From NCBI GenBank assembly GCA_038396585.1, contig CP121691.1, forward strand, positions 124,001-188,000: 64,000 bases of DNA, read 5' to 3'. The notes beneath the pieces were generated by a model. The model made no database searches. It was given only the letters and a program-made list of their open reading frames with translations, and was not told the DNA's origin. The number at the start of each line of letters is the position of its first letter. Within the stretch, counting starts at the first letter, position 1. This document shows, piece by piece, positions 27,040 through 39,048 of this stretch. The translations under genes and the position numbers were made by a program. This DNA is from Vallitaleaceae bacterium 9-2 (lineage in GTDB: Bacteria > Bacillota > Clostridia > Lachnospirales > Vallitaleaceae).

Positions 27040-28179
27040 ATGAAAAATAAGAGTATATATGTATTTGGAATATTAGTGTTTATCGTGATGACGAGCTTAA
27101 TCTATACGTTTGTCATCCGCCCCCAGTACTACCGCTTTAATGGCGGTGAAGTTTATTTTAAAACGATTGATACCCAGGTTTTTGAAGATGTATATATTCA
27201 GATGGCAGTTATTGATGATGCTATTTTTTTGTGTAGCAAAAACGGGCTGATTAAAAAGAATCTTGAAAATAAAAATGTTTGGAGCAAAAGCTTCTATATT
27301 GAAACACCATATATGGTTCATTCTGGAAATTATATTGCAGTAGCAGATATTATGAAGAAGTCGGCATATGTATTTAATGATAAAGGCTTTTTGTTTGAGG
27401 TCAAAGAAGATTGGCCGATTATTGATATTAACATTAACAGTGAAGGATTCTTAACAACAGTGATGGAGGGAAAGTCTCAACACTTCATTAATTATTATAA
27501 TGATCAAGGAGAACTTACAGTCGGTAGAGGGACGCGTTTTATTGAGGATGGATACCCTATTGCAGTAGATACGTCCAATGATTTAAACAAAATGGTTGCA
27601 TCATATTTAAATATAGGAAATAATCGATTACAGACACAAATCGCCTTTTTCAATTTTGAAGAGCAATATGACCAGATGGGAGAAAAAATTGTTGGTGGAT
27701 TCACGTATGAAAACACCCTGCCGGTAGAAGTCTTTTGGGTTGATAATGAAACGGTGATTTCTATTTTAGACGAATCCATTCAGATTTTTGATGCTCTTAA
27801 CGAACCAAAACAAATCGCAGAAATTCCTCTCGAAGCGGAAATTCTTGAAGTCGAAGTTACAGATGATGAGTTGATTGTATTGTTTGGTAAGGCGAATCAA
27901 TACAGTGAAAGTGATTATGCAAAGAGTGTATGTGTCTTTGACTTTCAAGGCAACTTGCTGATTAAGCATCAATTTGAAGAAGAGATTAAGGGGATTACAA
28001 GTAACCCTGAACATTATTTTATCATAACACAATCAAAAATTATCAAATTAGATAGAAAAAAACGCATATGGTTTACGTCGACATACTCAGAATTTTATAA
28101 GTTTTATGAAGTCAACAAAACAACATATATTGCACAAAGTGATTATGGATATACAATTTTAAAAATTAAGGAAAGGTGA
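27040..28179 (+). CDS. DUF5711-type membrane-anchored beta-propeller protein
   Basis: A 379-residue protein with an N-terminal membrane anchor (about 6-26, IYVFGILVFIVMTSLIYTFV) and an external domain of repeated beta strands (for example DDAIFLCSKNGLIKKN, SGNYIAVADIMKKSAYVF, NETVISILDESIQIFD) consistent with a beta-propeller. I recognise this as the DUF5711 type often found next to CvpA genes in Clostridia; its function is not known. The following cvpA-like gene is coupled to it, so both probably act in the membrane together. Confidence 0.7.
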   Translation: MKNKSIYVFGILVFIVMTSLIYTFVIRPQYYRFNGGEVYFKTIDTQVFEDVYIQMAVIDDAIFLCSKNGLIKKNLENKNVWSKSFYIETPYMVHSGNYIAVADIMKKSAYVFNDKGFLFEVKEDWPIIDININSEGFLTTVMEGKSQHFINYYNDQGELTVGRGTRFIEDGYPIAVDTSNDLNKMVASYLNIGNNRLQTQIAFFNFEEQYDQMGEKIVGGFTYENTLPVEVFWVDNETVISILDESIQIFDALNEPKQIAEIPLEAEILEVEVTDDELIVLFGKANQYSESDYAKSVCVFDFQGNLLIKHQFEEEIKGITSNPEHYFIITQSKIIKLDRKKRIWFTSTYSEFYKFYEVNKTTYIAQSDYGYTILKIKER

Positions 28180-28184
28180 AACAA

Positions 28185-28892
28185 ATGAATACACTTGATA
28201 TTATTTTGCTCATTATCCTTGCCGGTTCTATATTATATGGATTTGGCAAAGGGTTTATAAAAACACTATATAGTGCGCTCTCTTTAATTATTGCATTCGG
28301 GATTACATACTATTTGTATCCGGTGATAACCAAGTTTGTAATGACAAAAACAACAATCCACGAAAATTTATCTTTGAAAATTGCAGATTCGTTTAATTTC
28401 GGAGAGATTTTCATGGGGCTATCTGGAAAAGAAGAACAATATGATGCAATCAATTTATTGAATATTCCGGATGTGCTTAAGATGATGCTCAAAGAAAATA
28501 ATAATATTGAAGGCTTTGGACGTGTGGGCGCCACAACATTTAATGAATATGTCAGTGGCATGCTGGCAAATGTTGTATTAAATATTTTAATATTTATTAT
28601 TTTACTTATTGTAGTTATTATTGTTCTTGCTGTTGTCGTTAATATATTGGACCTTGTAGCAAAGTTACCATTCTTAAATATGACAAATAAATTGGCGGGA
28701 AGTTTGTTGGGATTTGGACTAGGGTGCGTAATTGTTATTATATTTATAGGGATTATTTCTTTGATGATTACGGTTACCAACAATCAAGAACTAGTACAGT
28801 TAATGGAGGAATCCGTTATTGCAGGATATGTTTATGAATATAATCCAATCATACATTACCTAGACCAAGCAAGTATTTTGATAAAAAAATAA
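28185..28892 (+). CDS. CvpA family membrane protein
   Basis: A 235-residue protein with about four membrane helices (LDIILLIILAGSILYGFGKG at the N-terminus, LYSALSLIIAFGITYYLYP, a long ILIFIILLIVVIIVLAVVV segment and GSLLGFGLGCVIVIIFIGI). The GxxKGFIKTLYS and NKLAGSLLGFGLG motifs identify the CvpA/YshB family. The family is linked to colicin V production in Escherichia and to envelope stress elsewhere; its exact role is unclear. GGAAAGGTG precedes ATG 28185, which is better placed than GTG 28176. Confidence 0.85.
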   Translation: MNTLDIILLIILAGSILYGFGKGFIKTLYSALSLIIAFGITYYLYPVITKFVMTKTTIHENLSLKIADSFNFGEIFMGLSGKEEQYDAINLLNIPDVLKMMLKENNNIEGFGRVGATTFNEYVSGMLANVVLNILIFIILLIVVIIVLAVVVNILDLVAKLPFLNMTNKLAGSLLGFGLGCVIVIIFIGIISLMITVTNNQELVQLMEESVIAGYVYEYNPIIHYLDQASILIKK

Positions 28893-28911
28893 AAAAAGAT
28901 TAAATATAGTA

Positions 28912-28940
28912 TTGACACAAGTATACAGCGATGCTATAAT
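28912..28940 (+). promoter_or_regulatory. rRNA operon promoter P1
   Basis: Exact consensus TTGACA (28912-28917), 17-nt spacer and TATAAT (28935-28940). The transcript would begin around TTTCGCTG (28944-28951), whose complement CAGCGAAA lies at 28989-28996. Confidence 0.9.
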
Positions 28941-29028
28941 ACATTTCGCTGGTCAAGTGAGCCACACAAACAAATGAGGCAAACACAACAGCGAAAGAAC
29001 ATTTAAAAAAAAGAAATTAAAAAAGCTG

Positions 29029-29057
29029 TTGACAATCGAGAGAAGATATGATATTAT
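29029..29057 (+). promoter_or_regulatory. rRNA operon promoter P2
   Basis: TTGACA (29029-29034), 17-nt spacer, TATTAT (29052-29057); an overlapping TATAAT is at 29055-29060. The start region carries TTCGCTG (29062-29068) and CAGCGAA (29076-29082), the same inverted pair as after P1. P1 and P2 are 117 bp apart, the usual tandem layout of strong rRNA promoters. Confidence 0.85.
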
Positions 29058-29118
29058 AATCTTCGCTGACAAAAACAGCGAAACGCAAAAAAAATACCAA
29101 ATGAACATTTGATAATTG

Positions 29119-29132
29119 AATAGTGAAGTAAA
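29119..29132 (+). promoter_or_regulatory. 16S rRNA processing stem, 5' arm
   Basis: AATAGTGAAGTAAA is exactly complementary (14 of 14) to 30860-30873 beyond the 16S 3' end. The paired arms would form the duplex cut by RNase III to release pre-16S rRNA. Just upstream, TGAACATTTGATAATTGA (29102-29119) resembles a boxA-type antitermination leader. Confidence 0.75.
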
Positions 29133-29214
29133 CCAAGTTATACCAAACAATTCTTGAGAGATCAAGTAACAGTAATAGCGAACAGCTAGTGTTTAAGCGA
29201 GGATAAAAAACTTT

Positions 29215-30747
<1,533 letters not shown>

Positions 30748-30859
30748 AAGAACTTAGACCTGAGGGTTTAAGATGAGCAGCAGAGACTGCCGTCGTGGTA
30801 ACGACGTCAAAAAACATACAACAAGCCGAAAGGCAACTCGCAAACACGGTAGAGCGAGA

Positions 30860-30873
30860 TTTACTTCACTATT
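30860..30873 (+). promoter_or_regulatory. 16S rRNA processing stem, 3' arm
   Basis: TTTACTTCACTATT, the exact reverse complement of 29119-29132 in the 16S leader. The 280-nt spacer from 30744 to 31023 holds this arm, several small hairpins (for example around 30783-30808) and no gene. Confidence 0.75.
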
Positions 30874-31023
30874 GAGTTATTAAAAGTAACTTACAATTTA
30901 ATAACATCTAAGAGAAAACTTGGAAGCTTTCCTCTCGATGTATGCAAGCATACATCTGCCGGAAAGAATAAACTAGAAGTTCATGAAGAACTGAAAGTTC
31001 TAAGTTTTTCATAGAAAAACTCT

Positions 31024-31138
31024 TAGGTGGCGATGCGTCCTCGGGAAACACCCGTTCCCATACCGAACACGATGGTTAAGCCTTGGACGGCCGATGGTAC
31101 TTGGTTGGTAACGACCTGGGAGAGTAGGTGGCTGCCTA
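31024..31138 (+). rRNA. rrf: 5S ribosomal RNA, copy 1 (between 16S and 23S)
   Basis: About 115 nt. The terminal helix pairs TAGGTGGC (5') with GCTGCCTA (3'), and the internal CCGAACACGATGGTTAAG and GGTAACGACCTGGGAGAGTAGG are standard 5S features. It differs from the second copy at only four positions; two of these are a compensating pair in the terminal helix (A-T against T-A), which argues that both copies are functional. Location between 16S and the 23S gene is unusual for bacteria, where 5S normally follows 23S. Confidence 0.95.
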
Positions 31139-31200
31139 TTTATAAAAAAATAAACATGAATTATATACATTCACTTTGTTTAAAAAAGACATTCTAACTG

Positions 31201-31274
<74 letters not shown>

Positions 31275-31292
31275 CTCGGAAACAATGTGTAT

Positions 31293-31365
31293 GGGGGTAT
31301 AGCTCAGTTGGGAGAGCACCTGCCTTGCAAGCAGGGGGTCAGGAGTTCGAATCTCCTTATCTCCA
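31293..31365 (+). tRNA. tRNA-Ala (TGC)
   Basis: Full cloverleaf of 73 nt: acceptor GGGGGTA with TATCTCC, anticodon loop CTTGCAA (TGC), T loop GTTCGAAT. The CCA end is not encoded. It is 18 nt downstream of tRNA-Ile, as in many 16S-23S spacers. Confidence 0.97.
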
Positions 31366-31398
31366 TTCGACAGGGAACTGTCGTATGAAAGTAGTGAA

Positions 31399-31413
31399 TG
31401 AACATTGAAAACT
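31399..31413 (+). promoter_or_regulatory. boxA-like antitermination element before 23S
   Basis: The text TGAACATTGAAAACTA at about 31398-31413 resembles the Firmicute rRNA leader element TGTTCTTTGAAAACTA. A comparable but weaker match precedes 16S. Function inferred from position and similarity. Confidence 0.45.
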
Positions 31414-31521
31414 ACATATCGAAAAGTCAAAATAAACAAACCTATTTATTTAATAACGAAGGTTTATACGTAAACCGAAATTAAGAATAGAAAAGAACCA
31501 AAGAGCATACACAATTGTATT

Positions 31522-31533
31522 AAACTCTTAAGC
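31522..31533 (+). promoter_or_regulatory. 23S rRNA processing stem, 5' arm
   Basis: AAACTCTTAAGC is exactly complementary to 34445-34456 after the 23S gene. Pairing continues imperfectly outward (ACACAA near 31510 with TTGTGT near 34465), giving a long duplex typical of RNase III processing of pre-23S rRNA. Confidence 0.75.
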
Positions 31534-31540
31534 AAGCTAC

Positions 31541-34437
<2,897 letters not shown>

Positions 34438-34444
34438 AAAGCGA

Positions 34445-34456
34445 GCTTAAGAGTTT
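34445..34456 (+). promoter_or_regulatory. 23S rRNA processing stem, 3' arm
   Basis: GCTTAAGAGTTT, the exact reverse complement of 31522-31533. Confidence 0.75.
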
Positions 34457-34516
34457 TAATAGAGTTGTGTATGAAGTGAAGTTTGACTTTAGAATGTAGA
34501 AGATTTTAGATAATAG

Positions 34517-34588
34517 TCCTCAATAGCTCAATGGTAGAGCACTCGGCTGTTAACCGAGGGGTTGTTGGTTCGAGTCCAACTTGGGGAG
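34517..34588 (+). tRNA. tRNA-Asn (GTT)
   Basis: Full cloverleaf of 72 nt: acceptor TCCTCAA with TTGGGGA, anticodon loop CTGTTAA (GTT), T loop GTTCGAGT. Discriminator G. Lies between 23S and the second 5S gene. Confidence 0.97.
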
Positions 34589-34596
34589 TTTAATAA

Positions 34597-34668
34597 GGCC
34601 CGTTGGTCAAGCGGTTAAGACACCGCCCTTTCACGGCGGTAACAGGGGTTCGATTCCCCTACGGGTCA
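34597..34668 (+). tRNA. tRNA-Glu (TTC)
   Basis: Full cloverleaf of 72 nt: acceptor GGCCCGT with ACGGGTC, anticodon loop CTTTCAC (TTC), T loop GTTCGATT. Ends 2 nt before the second 5S gene. Confidence 0.97.
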
Positions 34669-34670
34669 TT

Positions 34671-34785
34671 TTGGTGGCGATGCGTCCTTGGGAAACACCC
34701 GTTCCCATCCCGAACACGATGGTTAAGCCTTGGACGGCCGATGGTACTTGGTTGGTAACGACCTGGGAGAGTAGGTGGCTGCCAA
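34671..34785 (+). rRNA. rrf: 5S ribosomal RNA, copy 2 (after 23S)
   Basis: About 115 nt. The terminal helix is TTGGTGGC with GCTGCCAA, a compensated variant of copy 1. The rest is nearly identical to 31024-31138 (C/T and A/C differences inside). It follows tRNA-Glu by 2 nt, so tRNA and 5S processing must be closely linked. Confidence 0.95.
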
Positions 34786-34816
34786 TTTTACATATAATCA
34801 TTTATGAAAAACATAT

Positions 34817-34887
34817 GGCGCCATAGCCAAGTGGTAAGGCAGAGGTCTGCAACACCTTCATCACCAGTTCAAATCTGGTTGGCGCCT
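34817..34887 (+). tRNA. tRNA-Cys (GCA)
   Basis: Full cloverleaf of 71 nt: acceptor GGCGCCA with TGGCGCC, anticodon loop TCTGCAA (GCA), T loop GTTCAAAT. Discriminator T, as expected for tRNA-Cys. Confidence 0.96.
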
Positions 34888-34897
34888 TAACAACTAA

Positions 34898-34971
34898 CGC
34901 GGAGTGGAGCAGTCTGGAAGCTCGTCGGGCTCATAACCCGAAGGTCAGAGGTTCAAATCCTCTCTCCGCAA
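34898..34971 (+). tRNA. Initiator tRNA-fMet (CAT)
   Basis: 74 nt. The acceptor CGCGGAG against CTCCGCA leaves a C1-A72 mismatch, and the anticodon stem has three consecutive G-C pairs (GGG/CCC) around CTCATAA. Both are hallmarks of the initiator rather than the elongator tRNA-Met. Confidence 0.95.
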
Positions 34972-34980
34972 CTACTTTTA

Positions 34981-35021
34981 AGATTGTTGTCCTAGCATGA
35001 GCTAGTCAACAGTCTTTTTTT
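34981..35021 (+). terminator. rRNA operon terminator
   Basis: AGATTGTTG...CTAGC pairs with GCTAG...CAACAGTCT around an ATGA loop, followed by TTTTTTT. It closes the rrn/tRNA operon 10 nt after tRNA-fMet. Confidence 0.85.
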
Positions 35022-35050
35022 GAAATTTTGTGAGAAAGGAGCATATTATT

Positions 35051-35233
35051 ATGGAGATTGAAATCGGAGATATTTTAACGCTAAAGAAAAAGCACCCATG
35101 TGGATCTAATGAATGGAAAGTTTTACGTGTGGGCATGGACTTAAGAATTAAATGTCTTGGTTGTGATCATATGGTAATGGTTCCAAGAAATAAAATTACA
35201 AAAAATATTAAAAGTATACGAAAAGAACAATAA
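35051..35233 (+). CDS. DUF951 domain-containing protein
   Basis: A 60-residue protein: EIGDILTLKKKHPCGSNEW, then VLRVGMDLRIKCLGCDHMVMVPR. The HPCGS and CLGC cysteines suggest a small metal-binding or nucleic-acid-binding domain. DUF951 proteins are widespread in Firmicutes and often stand beside rpsF, as here; their function is not established. AAAGGAG supports ATG 35051 over 35030. It lies between the rrn terminator and the rpsF promoter. Confidence 0.88.
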   Translation: MEIEIGDILTLKKKHPCGSNEWKVLRVGMDLRIKCLGCDHMVMVPRNKITKNIKSIRKEQ

Positions 35234-35239
35234 TTTTAG

Positions 35240-35294
35240 TTGTACAAGTATTGCTTATTATATAAAGATATGATAGAATATATACTTGTGACAA
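35240..35294 (+). promoter_or_regulatory. rpsF promoter flanked by an inverted repeat
   Basis: TTGCTT (35251-35256), 17-nt spacer and TAGAAT (35274-35279) form the promoter. ACAAGTAT (35244-35251) and ATACTTGT (35282-35289) are perfect complements, extended by TTGT and ACAA with one bulged base. The arms bracket the -35 and -10 boxes, so the repeat may be a DNA operator; it is not wholly within the transcript. Confidence 0.6.
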
Positions 35295-35347
35295 TATCCT
35301 TGCTTTTATGTATATGTAAAGGCCAAAGACCATAAGGAGGTGTAAGA

Positions 35348-35635
35348 ATGAACCAATACGAATTAGCATTAGTCATTAACGGAAAAGTTACAGAAGAAGT
35401 CAGAGATGAAGCTCTTGAGACTGTTAAGTCTACAATTGAACGTTTCGGCGGTAAAATTGCTAAAGTTGACGATTGGGGAAAGAGAAGATTAGCTTATGAA
35501 ATCCAAAAGATTCGTGAAGGATTTTATTACTTCATTACTTTTGATGCAGAAGCTGACTCTCCGGCTCAAATTGAACAACGTGTTCGCATTATGGAAACGG
35601 TACTACGTTTCTTAATTGTAAAAGTTGAAGAATAA
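35348..35635 (+). CDS. rpsF: 30S ribosomal protein S6
   Basis: A 95-residue S6 protein: YELALVINGKVTEE, GGKIAKVDDWGKRRLAYEI and GFYYFITFDAEAD are the standard family segments. S6 binds 16S rRNA next to S18 in the platform of the small subunit. TAAGGAGGTG precedes the ATG. The order rpsF-ssb-rpsR is conserved through Firmicutes. The leader may carry an S6:S18-binding autoregulatory structure, but I could not fold one convincingly. Confidence 0.97.
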   Translation: MNQYELALVINGKVTEEVRDEALETVKSTIERFGGKIAKVDDWGKRRLAYEIQKIREGFYYFITFDAEADSPAQIEQRVRIMETVLRFLIVKVEE

Positions 35636-35656
35636 TCCAAAAAAGGGGGAAACTCG

Positions 35657-36115
35657 ATGAATAAAGTTATATTAATGGGAAGATTGACACGCGATCCTGA
35701 AGTAAGGTATTCGCAAGGGGCAGAGCCACTTGCAATTGCTAGATATTCATTAGCAGTTAATCGACGCTTTAAACGAGATGGTGAACCCGATGCGGATTTT
35801 ATCAACATTGTTGCTTTTGGAAGAAATGCTGAGTTTGCTGAAAAGTTTTTCCAAAAGGGACAACAAGTATCTGTAGTAGGACATATTCAGACAGGAAGCT
35901 ATGAAAAAGATGGCGTTCGTCGTTATACGACAGATATTGTTGTTGAAGAACAGCATTTTGCTGAGTCTAAGCGAAGTTTTGAAGAACGAATGGGTGGTCA
36001 AAGCTCAAATAATTCATACAATGAAGCACCAATGTCAAAGCCCCAATCAAATGGGAATGTTGATGGTTTTGTTTCAGTGGATGACGACTTTGATGATGAT
36101 GATATACCATTCTAA
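35657..36115 (+). CDS. ssb: Single-stranded DNA-binding protein
   Basis: A 152-residue SSB. The OB-fold starts MNKVILMGRLTRDPEVRY and includes FINIVAFGRNAEFAEKFF and GQQVSVVGHIQTGSYEKDG. A flexible Ser/Asn-rich linker (about 110-135) ends in the acidic DDDDIPF tip, which recruits replication and repair proteins. It sits between rpsF and rpsR. RBS AAAAGGGGG precedes the ATG. Confidence 0.97.
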   Translation: MNKVILMGRLTRDPEVRYSQGAEPLAIARYSLAVNRRFKRDGEPDADFINIVAFGRNAEFAEKFFQKGQQVSVVGHIQTGSYEKDGVRRYTTDIVVEEQHFAESKRSFEERMGGQSSNNSYNEAPMSKPQSNGNVDGFVSVDDDFDDDDIPF

Positions 36116-36151
36116 ACAGTCAATATAGAATAAGAATAAGGAGGTTTCATT

Positions 36152-36391
36152 ATGGCTTTTGATCGACGTAATAATCCTAGACGTAGAAGAAAAAAAGTTT
36201 GCGCATTTTGCCAAGACAAATCAACTACAATAGATTATAAAGATATTAATAAGTTAAGAAGATTTGTATCTGAACGTGGAAAAATTTTACCTCGTAGAAT
36301 TACAGGTACATGTGCAAAGCACCAACGTGCTTTAACTGTTGCAATCAAGAGAGCAAGACATATTGCTTTATTGGCTTATACAGTCGAATAA
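36152..36391 (+). CDS. rpsR: 30S ribosomal protein S18
   Basis: A 79-residue S18. [18 protein letters not shown] near the N-terminus is followed by [22 protein letters not shown] family features, and [21 protein letters not shown]. The two cysteines of CAFC belong to the zinc-type S18 form. AAGGAGG precedes the ATG, and an intrinsic terminator follows the gene. Confidence 0.97.
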   Translation: MAFDRRNNPRRRRKKVCAFCQDKSTTIDYKDINKLRRFVSERGKILPRRITGTCAKHQRALTVAIKRARHIALLAYTVE

Positions 36392-36424
36392 TATATTAGA
36401 TTATTATTAGGGTAATCTTATCAT

Positions 36425-36457
36425 AAAAAGCTGATAGCGTATGCTGTCAGCTTTTTT
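36425..36457 (+). terminator. rpsF-ssb-rpsR terminator
   Basis: AAAAAGCTGATAGC pairs with GCTGTCAGCTTTTTT across a 4-nt loop, ending in a T run. About 34 nt after the rpsR stop. Confidence 0.9.
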
Positions 36458-36476
36458 AATATAGACAACATCATTC

Positions 36477-36505
36477 TTGGTAATTTATTCAATTAATGCT
36501 ATAAT
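36477..36505 (+). promoter_or_regulatory. gdpP-rplI-dnaB promoter
   Basis: TTGGTA (36477-36482), 17-nt spacer and an extended -10, TGCTATAAT (TATAAT at 36500-36505), 40 nt before the gdpP start codon. Confidence 0.7.
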
Positions 36506-36544
36506 AGGATAGGTTGTATAATTTACGTGATGGAAAGGAAAAAT

Positions 36545-38584
36545 ATGAGTAGAAAAAAAGTGAAGCTAGGATTTCGAATGCATATTTTTATTATTTGGCC
36601 ATTATTGAGCTGTTTAATTTTATTTATACTATCTGCACATGCGATTAAGGTTGAACGATCCTTCGGTGTGGTGGCATTGGTCGCCGCCTTTTTCAATTTG
36701 ATTGTATTTAGCATTATGTATTTTTTTACACGGAGACATTTAGTTAAAGAAACATTTGAATTGTCAACACAGATAAGTGATATTCAAAAAGAGCATTTGA
36801 TACATTTTGAGATTCCACATTGCTTATTAGATCCTGAAGGAAACATCGCATGGTCAAATGATGCATTTTATGATTTGGTAGAAGACCCAAAAAATATCGG
36901 AAAATCGATATCAGAGTACTTTGAAGCGATAAAAGATCAAGAGTATCCGACGTATGAGCAGCCGGTTGAGTTTGAACTGACATATAATAAAAGAACGCTT
37001 CGCTTCTCCATGCATCAACACCATATGGAGACGGAACATTCAGCCTTACTACAAAAACCTGTTAATTTTTCGTATTATAGTGTGTATATATATGATATAA
37101 CTGTGCAAAAAAGATTAGAGTTGATTAATAATCAGCAAAAAACAGTCATTAGCTATATATATGTGGATAATTACGAAGAAATTCTGCAAAGTATTGAAGA
37201 AGTTCGTCGCCCATTGCTGGTTGCTTTGATTGATCGTAACTTAAATGCAATGGCAAAAGATGTCTCAGGTATTTTAAGTAAAATTGAAAAAGATAAATAT
37301 ATTTTTATTTTTCAAAAGAAGTATGTGCGAAAATTAGCAGAAGAAAAATACAAAATTTTAGATGATATTCGTGAGATAAGTATAGGCAATGAGTTACCTG
37401 TTACCATAAGTATTGGTGTTGGTATTCATGAGCATAGTTACACAACAGCACAAGAATATGCAAGGACAGCTATTGATTTAGCCCTAGGACGAGGTGGGGA
37501 TCAAGCCGTCATCAAAAACAATGATAAATTTTCATTTTATGGCGGACGAACTCGAGGCGTTGAAACGAATACGCGCGTTAAGGCACGGATTAAATCTTAC
37601 GCATTTCGTGAACTCATTACGGAAGCCGATAACGTTATTGTTATGGGGCATCAACTAGGCGATTTAGATTCACTTGGGGCCGCTATGGGTGTGTATGCAT
37701 GTGCAAGACTTTTAGATAAAAAGGTTAACATTGTATTAAATACAGTTACAACGGCCATTAAAGTATTACACGATCAGATTAAAGCAAGTGATCATTTTCC
37801 AGATGATATTTTTGTGACAGGACCTAAAAGTATTGAATTATGTGGATCCAATACATTGGTGGTTATTGTTGATGTTAATCGACCCAGTTATTTAGAGTAT
37901 CCAGATTTAATTAAATATACGAATAATGTTGTGGTCTTTGACCATCATCGCGTCAGTACAGAATATATCGAACCCAGTGTACTAAGTTATATTGAGCCAT
38001 ATGCTTCTTCAACATCAGAGATGATCACAGAGATTTTAAGATATATTACGGATAAGGTAAAATTAGATCCGTTAGAAGCAGATGCCCTTTTTGCAGGGAT
38101 ATCAGTAGATACAAAAAATTTCATTATTAAAACAGGGGTTAAGACTTTTGAGGCTGCGGCTTTCTTAAAGCGTAATGGGGCGGACTTAATACGTGTACGA
38201 AAGTTTTTCCAAAATGATATGGAAACATATAAGGCAAAAGCCAGTGCAGTGAAAGATGCCATCATATACCGAGAAAAGATAGCCATATCTCAAAGTCCGG
38301 CGAGTGGATCAAATCCAACCCTAGCTGCGGCACAAGCAGCCGATGAGTTATTAAATATCTCTGGAATTAAAGCTTCTTTTGTACTAACGCAGATGAATGA
38401 TATTATCTATATAAGTGCACGATCGTTTGATGCTGTCAATGTACAATTAATTATGGAAAAACTTGGCGGTGGTGGACATTTAAGTGTTGCTGGCGCTCAA
38501 TTAGAAAATATATCGCTTGATGAAGCTGTCATCGTGCTTCAAAAAGCTATTGATGAATTTTTAGAGGAAGGTGTAGAAGAATGA
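36545..38584 (+). CDS. gdpP: Cyclic-di-AMP phosphodiesterase GdpP
   Basis: About 679 residues in the GdpP/YybT layout: two membrane helices (about 10-31 and 40-61), a degenerate PAS domain (about 85-190), a degenerate GGDEF domain (about 200-325) and a DHH-DHHA1 phosphoesterase. Catalytic residues are visible in MGHQLGDLDS (367-376), VIVDVNRP and FDHHR (DHH at 466-468); DHHA1 carries GGGGHLSVAGAQ. It hydrolyses c-di-AMP, controlling potassium and osmotic balance. GGAAAGGA supports ATG 36545 over 36527. ATGA overlap with rplI, the same order as in Bacillus. Confidence 0.95.
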   Translation: MSRKKVKLGFRMHIFIIWPLLSCLILFILSAHAIKVERSFGVVALVAAFFNLIVFSIMYFFTRRHLVKETFELSTQISDIQKEHLIHFEIPHCLLDPEGNIAWSNDAFYDLVEDPKNIGKSISEYFEAIKDQEYPTYEQPVEFELTYNKRTLRFSMHQHHMETEHSALLQKPVNFSYYSVYIYDITVQKRLELINNQQKTVISYIYVDNYEEILQSIEEVRRPLLVALIDRNLNAMAKDVSGILSKIEKDKYIFIFQKKYVRKLAEEKYKILDDIREISIGNELPVTISIGVGIHEHSYTTAQEYARTAIDLALGRGGDQAVIKNNDKFSFYGGRTRGVETNTRVKARIKSYAFRELITEADNVIVMGHQLGDLDSLGAAMGVYACARLLDKKVNIVLNTVTTAIKVLHDQIKASDHFPDDIFVTGPKSIELCGSNTLVVIVDVNRPSYLEYPDLIKYTNNVVVFDHHRVSTEYIEPSVLSYIEPYASSTSEMITEILRYITDKVKLDPLEADALFAGISVDTKNFIIKTGVKTFEAAAFLKRNGADLIRVRKFFQNDMETYKAKASAVKDAIIYREKIAISQSPASGSNPTLAAAQAADELLNISGIKASFVLTQMNDIIYISARSFDAVNVQLIMEKLGGGGHLSVAGAQLENISLDEAVIVLQKAIDEFLEEGVEE

Positions 38585-39027
38585 AAGTAATTTTATTAGA
38601 AGATGTTAGAAAAGTTGGTAAAAAAGGTGAACTTATCGAAGTGAAGGATGGTTTTGCGCGCAATGTCTTATTTAGAAAAAATCAAGCAGTTGAAGCAACC
38701 AATGACGCGATTAACCAACTAGAACTAAAGAAAAAAGCCGATAAAAAACGTCGACAAGAAGAGTTAGAAGAAGCTAAAGCATTAGGACAAAAAATAAAAG
38801 ATATGACGGTGACTATTCCGATAAAAACAGGTGAAGGAGGACGGGTATTTGGATCCGTATCTTCAAAAGAAATCATAAAAGCAGTTAAGGAACAACATGC
38901 TTTAGAAGTGGATAAGAAAAAATTAGTCTTAAAAGAACCACTTAAATCATTAGGAACTCATGTTATACCGATTAAGTTACATCCAAAAGTGACAACTGAA
39001 ATTAATGTCAAAGTTGTCGAAGAATAG
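38581..39027 (+). CDS. rplI: 50S ribosomal protein L9
   Basis: A 148-residue L9: MKVILLEDVRKVGKKGELIEVKDGFARN is divided over the first 30 residues in the usual way, with a long Lys/Glu-rich linker helix (about 45-75) and a C-terminal domain with GRVFGSVSSKEI. It binds 23S rRNA domain V and projects from the large subunit. Its ATG overlaps the gdpP stop (ATGA). Confidence 0.97.
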   Translation: MKVILLEDVRKVGKKGELIEVKDGFARNVLFRKNQAVEATNDAINQLELKKKADKKRRQEELEEAKALGQKIKDMTVTIPIKTGEGGRVFGSVSSKEIIKAVKEQHALEVDKKKLVLKEPLKSLGTHVIPIKLHPKVTTEINVKVVEE

Positions 39028-39048
39028 AAATGACTTGAGGTGAACTCA

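Noticed and set aside
34581-34826. Open frame over tRNA-Glu and 5S copy 2
   Set aside because: It covers two RNA genes and has no ribosome site or protein-like sequence.
35295-35345. S6:S18-binding leader upstream of rpsF
   Set aside because: Position is right, but I could not draw a convincing hairpin with the expected bulge, so it is not listed as a feature.
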